A stretch of 39,089 bases of DNA, taken from IMG/VR virus record IMGVR_UViG_3300046170_000278, positions 1 to 39,089 of that record. The stretch is one strand, 5' to 3'. Positions within the stretch are counted from its first letter, which is position 1, and each line of letters opens with the position of its first letter. Under the pieces are notes generated by a model, which did not search any database, was not told the origin of the DNA, and saw only the letters and a list, made by a program, of their open reading frames with translations. Below are positions 31,895 to 38,384 of the stretch, in pieces. The translations under genes were made by a program, and so were the position numbers. The DNA is from a virus.

Positions 31895-32298
31895 AAACTC
31901 AAAAACTATTACCGCCAGTTTACAAAAAACTGACCAAAACCATGATCGAAAAAGGCAACCCTGATTGTTGGGGAGGACTGGCGACTTTTGCGCGGCTGTT
32001 TGGCGTGGACTTTGACTCGCTCGAAAACGGGCAGCGCGTCGAGGTTCCGTTAGTCTTCACCGATGGTAGCAAAAGCGTTATCCGATTTTATCGGGTGACG
32101 GGTAAGGGTGGACGCAAGGATAAGCGTTACAGCATCCCAGCGGCAGACTTACGCGCACAGGCCAGCGTAGGCGACACAATCGCCTTTTCGTTTGTGATCG
32201 GCGCGGAAGGCCGCGCTATGCTATTGGCTAACGTATCGCGTCAAAGCGAGCATTTCGGCCTTACAAGCGACGATTTGGACGTTTCTGCGCTCGTTTGA
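31891..32298 (+). CDS. Hypothetical protein, last gene of the cassette
   Basis: A 135-residue alpha/beta protein of unknown family. The N-terminus is basic (KLLPPVYKKLTKTMIEKG). The middle has beta strands (VEVPLVFTDGSKSVIRFYRV) and a basic loop (TGKGGRKDKRY). The C-terminal part (AADLRAQASVGDTIAFSFVI) could be a small beta-barrel. Coupled to the preceding gene (ATGA) and followed within about 25 bases by a strong terminator, so it ends the transcription unit. A DNA-binding role is possible but not shown. Confidence 0.7.
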   Translation: MKTQKLLPPVYKKLTKTMIEKGNPDCWGGLATFARLFGVDFDSLENGQRVEVPLVFTDGSKSVIRFYRVTGKGGRKDKRYSIPAADLRAQASVGDTIAFSFVIGAEGRAMLLANVSRQSEHFGLTSDDLDVSALV

Positions 32299-32302
32299 GG
32301 GG

Positions 32303-32643
32303 GGCACAGGCTTGAGCGGTTTAGGCACGGGTTGGTTTTTCCCAACCTGTGCCTTTTTTTTGCTTATGAATCAAGCACTTACGACAAAAGGCACAGGGGC
32401 ACGGGTGGCACGGGTTGTTTTCAGGTTCGCTGGGGGGCAGCGTGCGCCCCCTGCGCGTGTGGCCAGCGGGCACGGTGGAACGGATAAACTCTATTCTTTA
32501 TATCTCTCCCCTTAGAATAAAGAGAATAAACCTGTGCCACCCGTGCCACCCCGCGCAAAGCCGCAACCCATAAGGGATTTTTAGGCACAGGGTGCTCAAA
32601 ACCAACCCGTGCCCTGCCCGTGCCTTTTGGCTCAACCCGTGCC
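32303..32643. repeat. Array of GGCACRGG repeats in both orientations, candidate origin or nucleation site
   Basis: GGCACRGG occurs on the plus strand at 32303, 32324, 32390, 32398, 32407 and 32584, with a 7/8 copy at 32469. On the minus strand (CCYGTGCC) it occurs at 32346, 32531, 32540, 32606, 32617 and 32636. Several copies extend to GGCACGGGTTG / CAACCCGTGCC. Two tandem copies at 32398-32414 form a 17-base inverted repeat, with one mismatch, with 32531-32547. The two arms surround an AT-rich centre (32486-32530) that has its own TATTCT/AGAATA symmetry. Apart from the first two copies' use in the terminator, nothing coding is seen. Iterons flanking an AT-rich core suggest a replication origin; partition or structural roles are alternatives. 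Confidence 0.6.
32324..32361 (+). terminator. Strong intrinsic terminator of the plus-strand cassette
   Basis: GGCACGGGTTGG (32324-32335), a TTTTT loop, then the matching arm CCAACCTGTGCC (32342-32353; 12 pairs with one G-U), followed by eight T residues (32354-32361). It stands 25 bases after the last gene of the cassette. The two arms are themselves members of the GGCACRGG repeat family. Confidence 0.88.
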
Positions 32644-32848
32644 CGCGGTCACGGCGCAGAGCTGCACGACCTGATTCGAGCGATCCACCCCCTTTTAGGC
32701 TCATACCCCAATGGGGGTCGAGATTTGAGCTTTCCACATTTTGTCTTGCGGATTTTTTGGATGTTTTTAAAAACTTGGCAAAAAAAAGCCCCTCTGATGA
32801 GAGGGGCTTGGGGGTGGTGGGTGGTCGAAAGCGAGAGAGATCACCTCC
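32362..32848. other. Intergenic region between convergent operons
   Basis: About 490 bases without a credible gene. Besides the GGCACRGG array it holds a GGGGGC/GCCCCC hairpin (32433-32451), an ACCCC-AAT-GGGGGT inverted repeat (about 32704-32717) and a perfect palindrome GTTTTTAAAAAC (32763-32774). It ends with the minus-strand terminator. The open frames across it are short, in low-complexity DNA, and lack ribosome-binding sequences. Confidence 0.6.
32780..32809 (-). terminator. Strong intrinsic terminator of the minus-strand early operon
   Basis: On the minus strand AAGCCCCTCT (32809-32800), loop CATC, AGAGGGGCTT (32795-32786), continuing into T residues (to 32780). Ten perfect pairs. It lies about 40 bases downstream of the stop at 32849, closing the operon that starts at 37696. 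Confidence 0.88.
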
Positions 32849-33061
32849 TTACGAGCGCGAATGCTCTTTCTTTATTTTGCCAATCTGGCTCTGATACGCA
32901 AACGTCTTGATCACTTGATCCCTGGATAGCGTCCCGCCTTCACGCTTGTAGACGGTAGAGTCGGCTACTTTGATGGTGCCACCTTCGTCTAGGTATTTCT
33001 GAATCGCGTCGGCTGTTTTCTGCCGCTCGGATTCCTTCTTTGGGTCAGGTGTGGGCCTCAA
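32849..33061 (-). CDS. Small hypothetical protein, last gene of minus early operon
   Basis: A 70-residue, basic helical protein (PDPKKESERQKTADAIQKYL, then GGTIKVADSTVYKREGGTLS). It begins with TTG at 33061, overlapping the upstream stop as TTGA and preceded by GAGGAG. There is no ATG or GTG alternative near the start. The 'YLDEGGTIKV' segment resembles short phage proteins of unknown role with a single small domain. A regulatory or DNA-associated role is possible. Confidence 0.65.
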   Translation of the reverse strand: MRPTPDPKKESERQKTADAIQKYLDEGGTIKVADSTVYKREGGTLSRDQVIKTFAYQSQIGKIKKEHSRS

Positions 33062-33237
33062 TGGATTGTCTCCTCTGCTTCGAGGAAGTCCACGTCAACG
33101 CCGCAGCAGACGCTGTAATAGGCATAGGTGTACCGCTCGACCATTCGGTCGCCGTAGGGTTCGTGGTCGATTTCCACGTCTTCTATGGCATCACAGAGTT
33201 TTTTGCATCGGGTGCAGATGAAGTCAGTGACGGTCAT
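33058..33237 (-). CDS. Small CxxC protein, putative zinc-binding
   Basis: A 59-residue protein. MTVTDFICTRCKKLCDAIED gives a C-x2-C knuckle plus a third Cys, and a second pair (YSVCCGVDVDFLE) lies near the C-terminus, so a single zinc-binding site is plausible. ATG 33237 has GAGG about eight bases upstream; the longer reading from 33252 would add only five residues. It overlaps the preceding gene by 14 bases and the following one by four. Function unknown, perhaps a small adaptor or inhibitor. Confidence 0.65.
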   Translation of the reverse strand: MTVTDFICTRCKKLCDAIEDVEIDHEPYGDRMVERYTYAYYSVCCGVDVDFLEAEETIH

Positions 33238-33397
33238 TGCACACCTCGCCAATGTTTAAGTAGTCGGTGTGAGCGCCGTCTGCGAGACGGGCGCAGTACG
33301 CGGCTTCGGACGCGAGTGCGTCTTGGTAGTCTGCGTCGGAGGCGGTGGCCCACAACGCTGCAAAGAGAAGAGCGCAGGCTAAGGGTGTCAGTTTCAT
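33224..33397 (-). CDS. Small secreted or membrane-anchored protein
   Basis: A 57-residue gene: MKLTPLACALLFAALWATAS is a clear signal-peptide-like start (two positive-region residues, hydrophobic core, small residues at the cut), followed by about 37 mostly acidic residues with two Cys (AYCARLADGAHTDYLNIGEV). The ATG overlaps the upstream stop (ATGA), strong evidence that it is translated. A different frame of the same stretch gives an Arg-rich 65-residue shadow, which is rejected. An exported protein in an early operon suggests action in the periplasm, such as exclusion of further phages; function is inferred. Confidence 0.65.
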   Translation of the reverse strand: MKLTPLACALLFAALWATASDADYQDALASEAAYCARLADGAHTDYLNIGEVCNDRH

Positions 33398-33660
33398 CCG
33401 GTATTCTCCTCAAAGCCTTCCCAGCGTTCACGGAAAAGGTTTTTGACTTTGGTCACGCTGCTGGCTGAGATGCCTAGCTTGCGTGCGATCTGTTTCGGGC
33501 TGTGCCCTTTACGGCTATCAGCCACAATGGTGTCAACGACCTGTTCGTCTTGATCCAGACGGGTTCTGGTCGATTTTCCTTTGGGCCTTGTGCCGGTAAA
33601 CATGCGCGAGAGTCGGCCATCAATGACCACCCTCGTTGCTTGGTAGAACATATCACTCAT
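33394..33660 (-). CDS. HTH DNA-binding protein
   Basis: An 88-residue protein whose second half is a helix-turn-helix: VADSRKGHSPKQIARKLGIS, then SSVTKVKNLFRERW. The N-terminal half is basic (GTRPKGKSTRTRLDQDEQ). The fold resembles resolvase/transposase-type or small regulator HTH modules. It sits near the end of the minus early operon and could control late genes; no late-gene activator is otherwise recognised in this genome. Coupled to the next gene by ATGA. Confidence 0.75.
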   Translation of the reverse strand: MSDMFYQATRVVIDGRLSRMFTGTRPKGKSTRTRLDQDEQVVDTIVADSRKGHSPKQIARKLGISASSVTKVKNLFRERWEGFEENTG

Positions 33661-33663
33661 GGT

Positions 33664-33753
33664 TTAGATTACCACTGTTGGTTGAATTGGGGTGTAGCAG
33701 TTGAGCAGATTGGTGGCTTGTATGAGTAGCTCACGGGGGCCACCACACTTCAT
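33664..33753 (-). CDS. Possible 29-residue peptide
   Basis: An open frame starting ATG 33753 (MKCGGPRELLIQATNLLNCY) and ending TAA three bases before the HTH gene. The composition looks protein-like, but the ribosome-binding sequence is weak and the peptide is very short. It lies in the 186-base gap 33661-33846, which otherwise shows nothing. Confidence 0.3.
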   Translation of the reverse strand: MKCGGPRELLIQATNLLNCYTPIQPTVVI

Positions 33754-33846
33754 CTGCTCTATTTCTCGGCGCGGGAAGCAGGGGATGACTACCCTGTTAT
33801 GCGCTCAGACTGACGCTGCTACTCGCCTGCCAAGGAGGTACGCCCC

Positions 33847-34422
33847 CTAATCTTCGTTTTCGTCTTCGATCCAGAAGTTGATTTGCACGCGGTTGCCGTA
33901 TTCATCGACATGGTAGCCATTGGCGTAATTGTGCTTGACGTTTTTCGGCGCGAACTTCAGCCACTGGGCGAAACTGCTGTCTTCGTACAAGTCATCGCTC
34001 TTGAAGGGAGCCATGATTTTGCGTGTGACGTATATCTCGCCTTCGTACATGTCACACCAGTTTTCGCCCTGTGCGATGTGAAAAGGTGAGTCGTGATCGA
34101 CCGTGTTGACGTGTTCGAGGAAATGGCAAAGCAAGACATCGAAGTCTCGCAGACTAAGCTGCTCTCTCAACTCAAACGGATCGTCTGCTTGGAACCGTTT
34201 ATTGTGCAGTTCGCGCAGAGATTTTCGGCAAGCCTCAAGGCTTTTCTCTTGCTGCTCGAACTTTTCCCGCATTGCCAGCAAGTCTTGCAGGTCTTTTCTA
34301 ACCCATCGAAGCTCTTCTTCTACAAGGCATTTTTGGTTTGCCAGCTTGTCGATTTCTTCAAGCCGTTCCTGGGCTACTGAGGTCAGAGCTTCGATCTTCG
34401 CGTTCTTGGTTACATAAGCCAT
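33847..34422 (-). CDS. Coiled-coil hypothetical protein
   Basis: A 191-residue protein with a long heptad-rich helix (about residues 8-80, with EELRWVRKDLQDLLAMREKF and CRKSLRELHNKRF). A globular acidic part follows, with aromatic residues and a Cys (QGENWCDMYEGEIYVTRKI). AAGGAGG nine bases upstream of the ATG is the strongest ribosome-binding site in the region, so it is probably made in quantity. No family recognised; it may be a replication or host-takeover factor. An 86-base gap containing a GCGCT/AGCGC hairpin separates it from the HNH gene. Confidence 0.75.
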   Translation of the reverse strand: MAYVTKNAKIEALTSVAQERLEEIDKLANQKCLVEEELRWVRKDLQDLLAMREKFEQQEKSLEACRKSLRELHNKRFQADDPFELREQLSLRDFDVLLCHFLEHVNTVDHDSPFHIAQGENWCDMYEGEIYVTRKIMAPFKSDDLYEDSSFAQWLKFAPKNVKHNYANGYHVDEYGNRVQINFWIEDENED

Positions 34423-34508
34423 GTTGTCATCCCTCCTTGGATGGTGTTGTTGTTGTGTGCGCTTTCTTGTTAGCGCAGGAGGGATACTCAGTTATGTATG
34501 TTTACTTG

Positions 34509-34985
34509 TCAACAATTTTTATCAACTATGTTTTGACACCACCAAAACAGGTCGTGCTCTTCCATGTTGTGCTTCATAAGGTTGACGCGCAGGCACACTA
34601 GCTGCACGTTTCGAGGGCTGAACAGATAACCTTTGTCTTGGTCGATTCGGTCAAGAGACACGTTCATGTCTTTGCCCTTTCGGCCCTTGCCGTCCTTTGC
34701 CGCTTGCATCCGCACACCGGAAAGCGCGCAGCGCCCGCCTTGCTCTTCCCATATCTGCATCACGCGGTCAATGTCGATGTCCCATTCGAGACCACGCTTC
34801 TTGGCACCGTGCTTTGCCTTGCTGACGGTGTTGCGGAGGTAGTCCCTGGGGCTGTTGTTTTGTGTTTTTTGCTCTGCGATCCGGCGGCACGCTCGGCACG
34901 TTGGTTCAATAGATCCATCTGGCCGTTCATAGAACAGATGGATTTGCTTGTCCTCCCCACAGACAACGCAAGTCTTTGATTTCAT
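34509..34985 (-). CDS. HNH-type endonuclease-like protein
   Basis: A 158-residue protein. The N-terminal zinc ribbon (KTCVVCGEDKQIHLF and PTCRACRRIAEQK: C-x2-C ... C-x2-C) and the C-terminal HNH-like core (RCALSGVRMQ, VSLDRIDQDKGY, NVQLVCLRVN) are visible. In this subgroup the usual first His is replaced within the 'SxDRIDxxxGY' motif. It could be a stand-alone homing or nicking enzyme, or a host-DNA degrading nuclease. It lies 12 bases after the primase-helicase gene in the same operon. Confidence 0.82.
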   Translation of the reverse strand: MKSKTCVVCGEDKQIHLFYERPDGSIEPTCRACRRIAEQKTQNNSPRDYLRNTVSKAKHGAKKRGLEWDIDIDRVMQIWEEQGGRCALSGVRMQAAKDGKGRKGKDMNVSLDRIDQDKGYLFSPRNVQLVCLRVNLMKHNMEEHDLFWWCQNIVDKNC

Positions 34986-34997
34986 TATGTAATTATA

Positions 34998-37262
34998 CTA
35001 GAAAGGCACGTCATCGTCGCCCCAGTTACTGGGGTCTAACGGATCAAGCCGGTCATCTTCTGTCCACTCGACACTTATACCTAAGTACGCCTCAAAGTTA
35101 TCCCGCGCCTGCCTCAAAGCCTCTAACTTCACCGCCCTGAAACGTGCTCCACCCGCACGCTTGTGAACCTCTTCCTCATAAATGCCTGTCTTGCGTAGCG
35201 CCTTCCAGAAACTGTTCTCTCGCACAACGGTTTCGTACCTGCCTTTCACGCTCGAAGCATAGATGGCGTAAAGCTGTGTCTTGCTGACCTCTTCGCCAAA
35301 CTGGAGCGACTCGCCCGCGATCTTGTGTTCACGGAACTCTGCGTTTTGCAGGCTCGACAGCAGCCACGCATCGACTCCGCTCAGGTTCTCTAGCTTCTGC
35401 TCGTCAAGCGCAGCCGTCTGTGGAGCCTTGCGGACATTCACCGATGACAGGTCAAAATGCTTCAGGTAGTACAGCAGCGCAGAGCCACCACCGTTATGAA
35501 ACCAAGAGTCGAGCGCCTCGAAGTATTTACTGTCTTCCTTGCGCTTGGCGCTGATGTCGAACACGGCAAACCGCCGCTCGTCTAGCGTTGCAGGCACAAC
35601 GAAGTCATCGTTACTGGTGAACACAATGCGTGTGTAGTTTGGTGCCATGTAGCCGTCCACGCCTTTCTTCTCTACAAAGATTTGGCTGGCGGTGAGCAAA
35701 TCCTTCAGCGCCGATTCTGCTGCCTTGGCACCGGCCCAGTAAGCCTCTTCGCCGCACAGGAGTAGCGTCTCTTGCAGGTGCTTGTTGAAGTTGCCGGTGA
35801 TGTGCTCTGCCTTACTGGCACTGGTGAAGTGGCTTTTGACAAGCCAGCCCAGCAGTTCGGCAAACTTCGTCTTGCCTGTGCCCTTCAAGCCTCTAAGCAC
35901 CAGACCGATACCGATTTTAACTTGCGGCTGCTGAACCATCTGAGCGCACCACGCGATGATCCAGTTCGCGTTTGCGACGTTTCCGTCCGCGATTACGTCC
36001 GTTATAAAGTCGATCCATGGCTGTACATCTCCCTGCACTGGCTCGACTGACCAGCCGCGCCACAGGTTATATTGATTGATCGACTCACCGTCAGGGCTGA
36101 ACGCCAGACCGGCTGGGTAAGTCTTGCGGTCTTCGTGCTCTAGCCACATATCAACCAGGTTCACGAGCCGTGGCGTCTTGCCCTCATAGCTCATAACTCG
36201 TTGATTTTGAAACTCTTTTCTTACGTCCTCTAAGCCGTACAGGACTGTGCGGTCTTGAAATATGTCATCTCTAACCACCCTTGCGTGGCCTTCGACCAGC
36301 ACCAGCGACCAGTTCTCCAGCATATGGGGTAAAACCCCATCTACCTTTTCCCGCATATCTTCTTCGGCTTTTGCTGTATGGGACAGCGAGGCTACATATG
36401 CCAGTGTGACAGGCACTTTGCCTTTACTGTCGAAACTGTCCCAACGCTTTTCGCACTCGCCCTCTTTGAACTTCTCACCGTCAGCAGACCACTCTGCCCA
36501 AAGCTGGAGACCCTCATCCGCGCCATCCCAGTGGTGGTGCAAGGCCATCCCCACCCTGAACCACTGGTCATGCTCTGTGTCTGGATCGACTGAGGCCAGC
36601 ATGGTTCGCACATCGTCCATGTCAGCCTCGAACTTGGGGCGCAGTGCCAACAGTTCGTCGTACTCACTGGCACTGCTGTCGCTGCCTTTACGGCTTTCCT
36701 GCCAACCGGCCTCATGTGCTTTACGCTCAAAGAACGCGACGAATTTACGCGCCATGTCTTCCGTCAGTTCCGGCAATTCCGCGTGGTTCACACTGTCGAG
36801 CGAGGCGTATGACTTGAGCCATCGGTAGGGCTTCTGCGTGTCGGGGTGTATCCCGAAAGCCACAAACTGCTGACCATCACCTAGCACCTCAACGGCGTGC
36901 TTGTTACCTTCCTGGCACTCAAACTCAGCCGACTTGATCTTCTTACGCGGGTCTCCGCGATAGGCGAACAGCATCTTCGGCTGGTTGCCGATCCGCGCTG
37001 CGGCGATGCCGACGTTCTCTTCCAGCCAAGCAGCCAGTTTTTTCACCATGCTGACGTTGCGGCAGTCTACGTCCACCGCGATGGTGTTTTTGCACAGCAC
37101 ACCGATGCCGCTGTCAGGCCACTCTGCTGACCACTGCTCTAAGTCTTCGTGCGTAGCTTCAGCTTTCTGCCATTCGTCTATGCACGGGTACTTCTTGCCC
37201 CTTTTTATGGGGATGATTTGATACCCACGGTCAATCAACCGTGCGCCTACTTCTTGCAACAT
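34998..37262 (-). CDS. Primase-polymerase / SF3 helicase (replication initiator)
   Basis: A 754-residue multi-domain replication protein. Residues about 1-170 are an archaeo-eukaryotic primase/polymerase (prim-pol) domain with the metal-binding D64-V-D66 (IAVDVDCRN) and the later VEVLGDGQQFVAFG element. Residues about 215-285 form a PriCT-2-like linker (DTEHDQWFRVGMALHHHW). Residues about 445-640 are a superfamily 3-type ATPase with Walker A G461-T-G-K464-T465, Walker B-like LLLCGEEA and sensor IVFTSNDD. The C-terminus is basic. It likely primes and unwinds at the origin, and pairs with the family A polymerase. It is the largest gene of the minus early operon. Confidence 0.9.
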   Translation of the reverse strand: MLQEVGARLIDRGYQIIPIKRGKKYPCIDEWQKAEATHEDLEQWSAEWPDSGIGVLCKNTIAVDVDCRNVSMVKKLAAWLEENVGIAAARIGNQPKMLFAYRGDPRKKIKSAEFECQEGNKHAVEVLGDGQQFVAFGIHPDTQKPYRWLKSYASLDSVNHAELPELTEDMARKFVAFFERKAHEAGWQESRKGSDSSASEYDELLALRPKFEADMDDVRTMLASVDPDTEHDQWFRVGMALHHHWDGADEGLQLWAEWSADGEKFKEGECEKRWDSFDSKGKVPVTLAYVASLSHTAKAEEDMREKVDGVLPHMLENWSLVLVEGHARVVRDDIFQDRTVLYGLEDVRKEFQNQRVMSYEGKTPRLVNLVDMWLEHEDRKTYPAGLAFSPDGESINQYNLWRGWSVEPVQGDVQPWIDFITDVIADGNVANANWIIAWCAQMVQQPQVKIGIGLVLRGLKGTGKTKFAELLGWLVKSHFTSASKAEHITGNFNKHLQETLLLCGEEAYWAGAKAAESALKDLLTASQIFVEKKGVDGYMAPNYTRIVFTSNDDFVVPATLDERRFAVFDISAKRKEDSKYFEALDSWFHNGGGSALLYYLKHFDLSSVNVRKAPQTAALDEQKLENLSGVDAWLLSSLQNAEFREHKIAGESLQFGEEVSKTQLYAIYASSVKGRYETVVRENSFWKALRKTGIYEEEVHKRAGGARFRAVKLEALRQARDNFEAYLGISVEWTEDDRLDPLDPSNWGDDDVPF

Positions 37263-37277
37263 AGCTCCCCCGTTGTG

Positions 37278-37421
37278 TTATTTGTTGTCTGCTAATTCAT
37301 CGCAGTAATCAGCCCAATCGCGGCATTGATCAGCAGCCATCTCGAAAAGAGATGCAGTAAGACTAAAAGCAGCCTCGAAGGCTTTGGCTACGACTGCCAA
37401 AGATGTGTAAACCTTTTTCAT
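37278..37421 (-). CDS. Small helical hypothetical protein
   Basis: A 47-residue protein: MKKVYTSLAVVAKAFEAAFS, then LTASLFEMAADQCRDWADYC, ending DELADNK, with two Cys. AAAGG lies about six bases upstream of the ATG, and the Cro-like stop is just three bases away, so it is a real member of the operon missed by length filters. Amphipathic helix pattern; possible partner or antagonist of the adjacent HTH protein. Confidence 0.6.
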   Translation of the reverse strand: MKKVYTSLAVVAKAFEAAFSLTASLFEMAADQCRDWADYCDELADNK

Positions 37422-37423
37422 CG

Positions 37424-37696
37424 TTATCCTTTCTGCCACTCCGTGGCTAACTGTTGCGTTGTGGCGACAAGGTCAGGGCACAAAGACCGCCACGTCACCT
37501 CGCCATTGGTCAGCATCTCAATCTGGCAGGCCCGCGCAGCAGGCACTTCGCCTGATGTCCGCCATTTGCTGATCGCTTGCTTCGTCACATCCAGCCTGCC
37601 CGCCATGCGGTTGAAGCTGCTGTTTGCAAGCAAGTAGCAAGCACGGTCTAACTGCTCGACTGCGTGCCGTCGATTTGGGTCTGTTTGGTAGACCAT
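37424..37696 (-). CDS. Cro/YdaS-like HTH regulator
   Basis: A 90-residue protein with the YdaS/Cro-type helix-turn-helix: FNRMAGRLDVTKQAISKWRT, then GEVPAARACQIEMLTNGEVTW, which is the family's signature 'I.WW...G.IPaerc..Iek.t.G.vt...LrPd' pattern. It ends in a Gln-rich helix. As the first gene of the minus early operon, divergent from the replication operon, it occupies the position of cro. It probably binds the shared intergenic region (37697-37814) to favour lytic growth. ATG 37696 is preceded by AAGGAG and GAGG. Confidence 0.85.
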   Translation of the reverse strand: MVYQTDPNRRHAVEQLDRACYLLANSSFNRMAGRLDVTKQAISKWRTSGEVPAARACQIEMLTNGEVTWRSLCPDLVATTQQLATEWQKG

Positions 37697-37728
37697 TTGC
37701 CTCGTCTCCTTTTAGTTGCGATTAGCGG

Positions 37729-37758
37729 TTGACAAGATACCGGACACATAAGTATGTT
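37729..37758 (+). promoter_or_regulatory. Promoter of the replication operon
   Basis: -35 TTGACA (37729-37734, perfect), an 18-base spacer, and -10 TATGTT (37753-37758, four of six). The first gene starts at 37815, so the leader is about 50 bases and contains palindrome D. The strength is uncertain because of the -10. Confidence 0.5.
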
Positions 37759-37763
37759 TGCAA
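37734..37763 (-). promoter_or_regulatory. Divergent promoter of the minus early operon
   Basis: On the minus strand -35 TTGCAA (37763-37758), an 18-base spacer, and -10 TATCTT (37739-37734), pointing to the Cro/YdaS-like gene at 37696. It overlaps the rightward promoter almost completely, so the two would compete for polymerase, as at lambda-type switches. Moderate matches only. Confidence 0.4.
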
Positions 37764-37778
37764 CCTGAAATGTCATTA

Positions 37779-37793
37779 ACAACATTTAGTTGA
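37779..37793. promoter_or_regulatory. Operator-like palindrome D (ACAAC-N5-GTTGA)
   Basis: ACAAC-attta-GTTGA lies in the leader of the replication operon, between the promoter and the start at 37815. It has the same arms and spacing as the sites before the repressor gene, although the leading CG is missing. A repressor bound here would act as a roadblock to replication-gene transcription. Confidence 0.55.
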
Positions 37794-37814
37794 TCGCGGG
37801 AGGGTAGCAAAACT

Positions 37815-38384
37815 GTGAAGCAAACAGAACTGAATCTGGATGAACCGGCTCACGCTGAACTTAGCGCAAGCTCTGCTCACCGTTGGATCGCGTGTCCTGC
37901 GAGTGTGCAGGCCAGCCGTGGGATGCCTGATAACTCGGGCCAAGCGGCAGAGGAAGGGACGGCAGCGCACGAACTGGCCGAGCAATGCCTCCGCACAGGC
38001 GTAGAGCCTCACGAATACATCGGCAACGAGTTCAACGGGTTCCGCGTCGGTCAGGAGATGGCAAACCTCGTAAAAATGTATACCGACTACTGCCGAAGCC
38101 TGCCGCAAGGCTTCACCTTCGTAGAGCGAAAAGTCGATTACAGCCTGTGGGTGCCTAACGGATGGGGGACGGCTGACTACATCGCTATTAAAGAAGGCGA
38201 GGCGTGGGTCGTTGATCTGAAGTTTGGTCGCGTGCCAGTAAAAGCTGACTGCGATCAGTTGAAATGCTACGCACTAGGCGTGCATTACGAGTTCGGCTTC
38301 GACTCGCAGATTGACACGATACATATGACCATCGTGCAGCCGCGGCTTGGTTCAATTGACACGCACACAATGAGGTGCATATGA
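37815..38384 (+). CDS. DUF2800 Cas4/RecB-like nuclease, N-terminal part (split gene)
   Basis: A 189-residue N-terminal half of a DUF2800 protein, a PD-(D/E)XK nuclease with similarity to RecB/Cas4. Visible: SSAHRWIACPAS with C27, EEGTAAHELAEQ, D121 in GTADYIA, D134-L-K136 in VVDLKFG, and Q148..Y152 in QLKCYALG. In intact members the chain continues through an iron-sulphur C-terminal part. Here it ends at TGA 38382-38384 and the C-terminal part continues one frame away from ATG 38381 (ATGA overlap). It is the first gene of the replication operon. Confidence 0.85.
   Translation: MKQTELNLDEPAHAELSASSAHRWIACPASVQASRGMPDNSGQAAEEGTAAHELAEQCLRTGVEPHEYIGNEFNGFRVGQEMANLVKMYTDYCRSLPQGFTFVERKVDYSLWVPNGWGTADYIAIKEGEAWVVDLKFGRVPVKADCDQLKCYALGVHYEFGFDSQIDTIHMTIVQPRLGSIDTHTMRCI

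Noticed and set aside
32312-32910. Several open frames in the repeat-rich intergenic region
   Set aside because: They cross terminators and repeats, lack ribosome-binding sequences and have low-complexity products.
33234-33431. 65-residue Arg-rich minus-strand frame
   Set aside because: Overlaps the signal-peptide gene at 33224-33397, which has the ATGA coupling; the Arg-rich product is its shadow.
34423-34508. Promoter in the gap after the HNH gene
   Set aside because: A TTGACA hexamer overlaps the HNH stop on the minus strand, but no -10-like hexamer occurs at 15-19 bases; only the GCGCT/AGCGC hairpin and the ribosome-binding site are clear.
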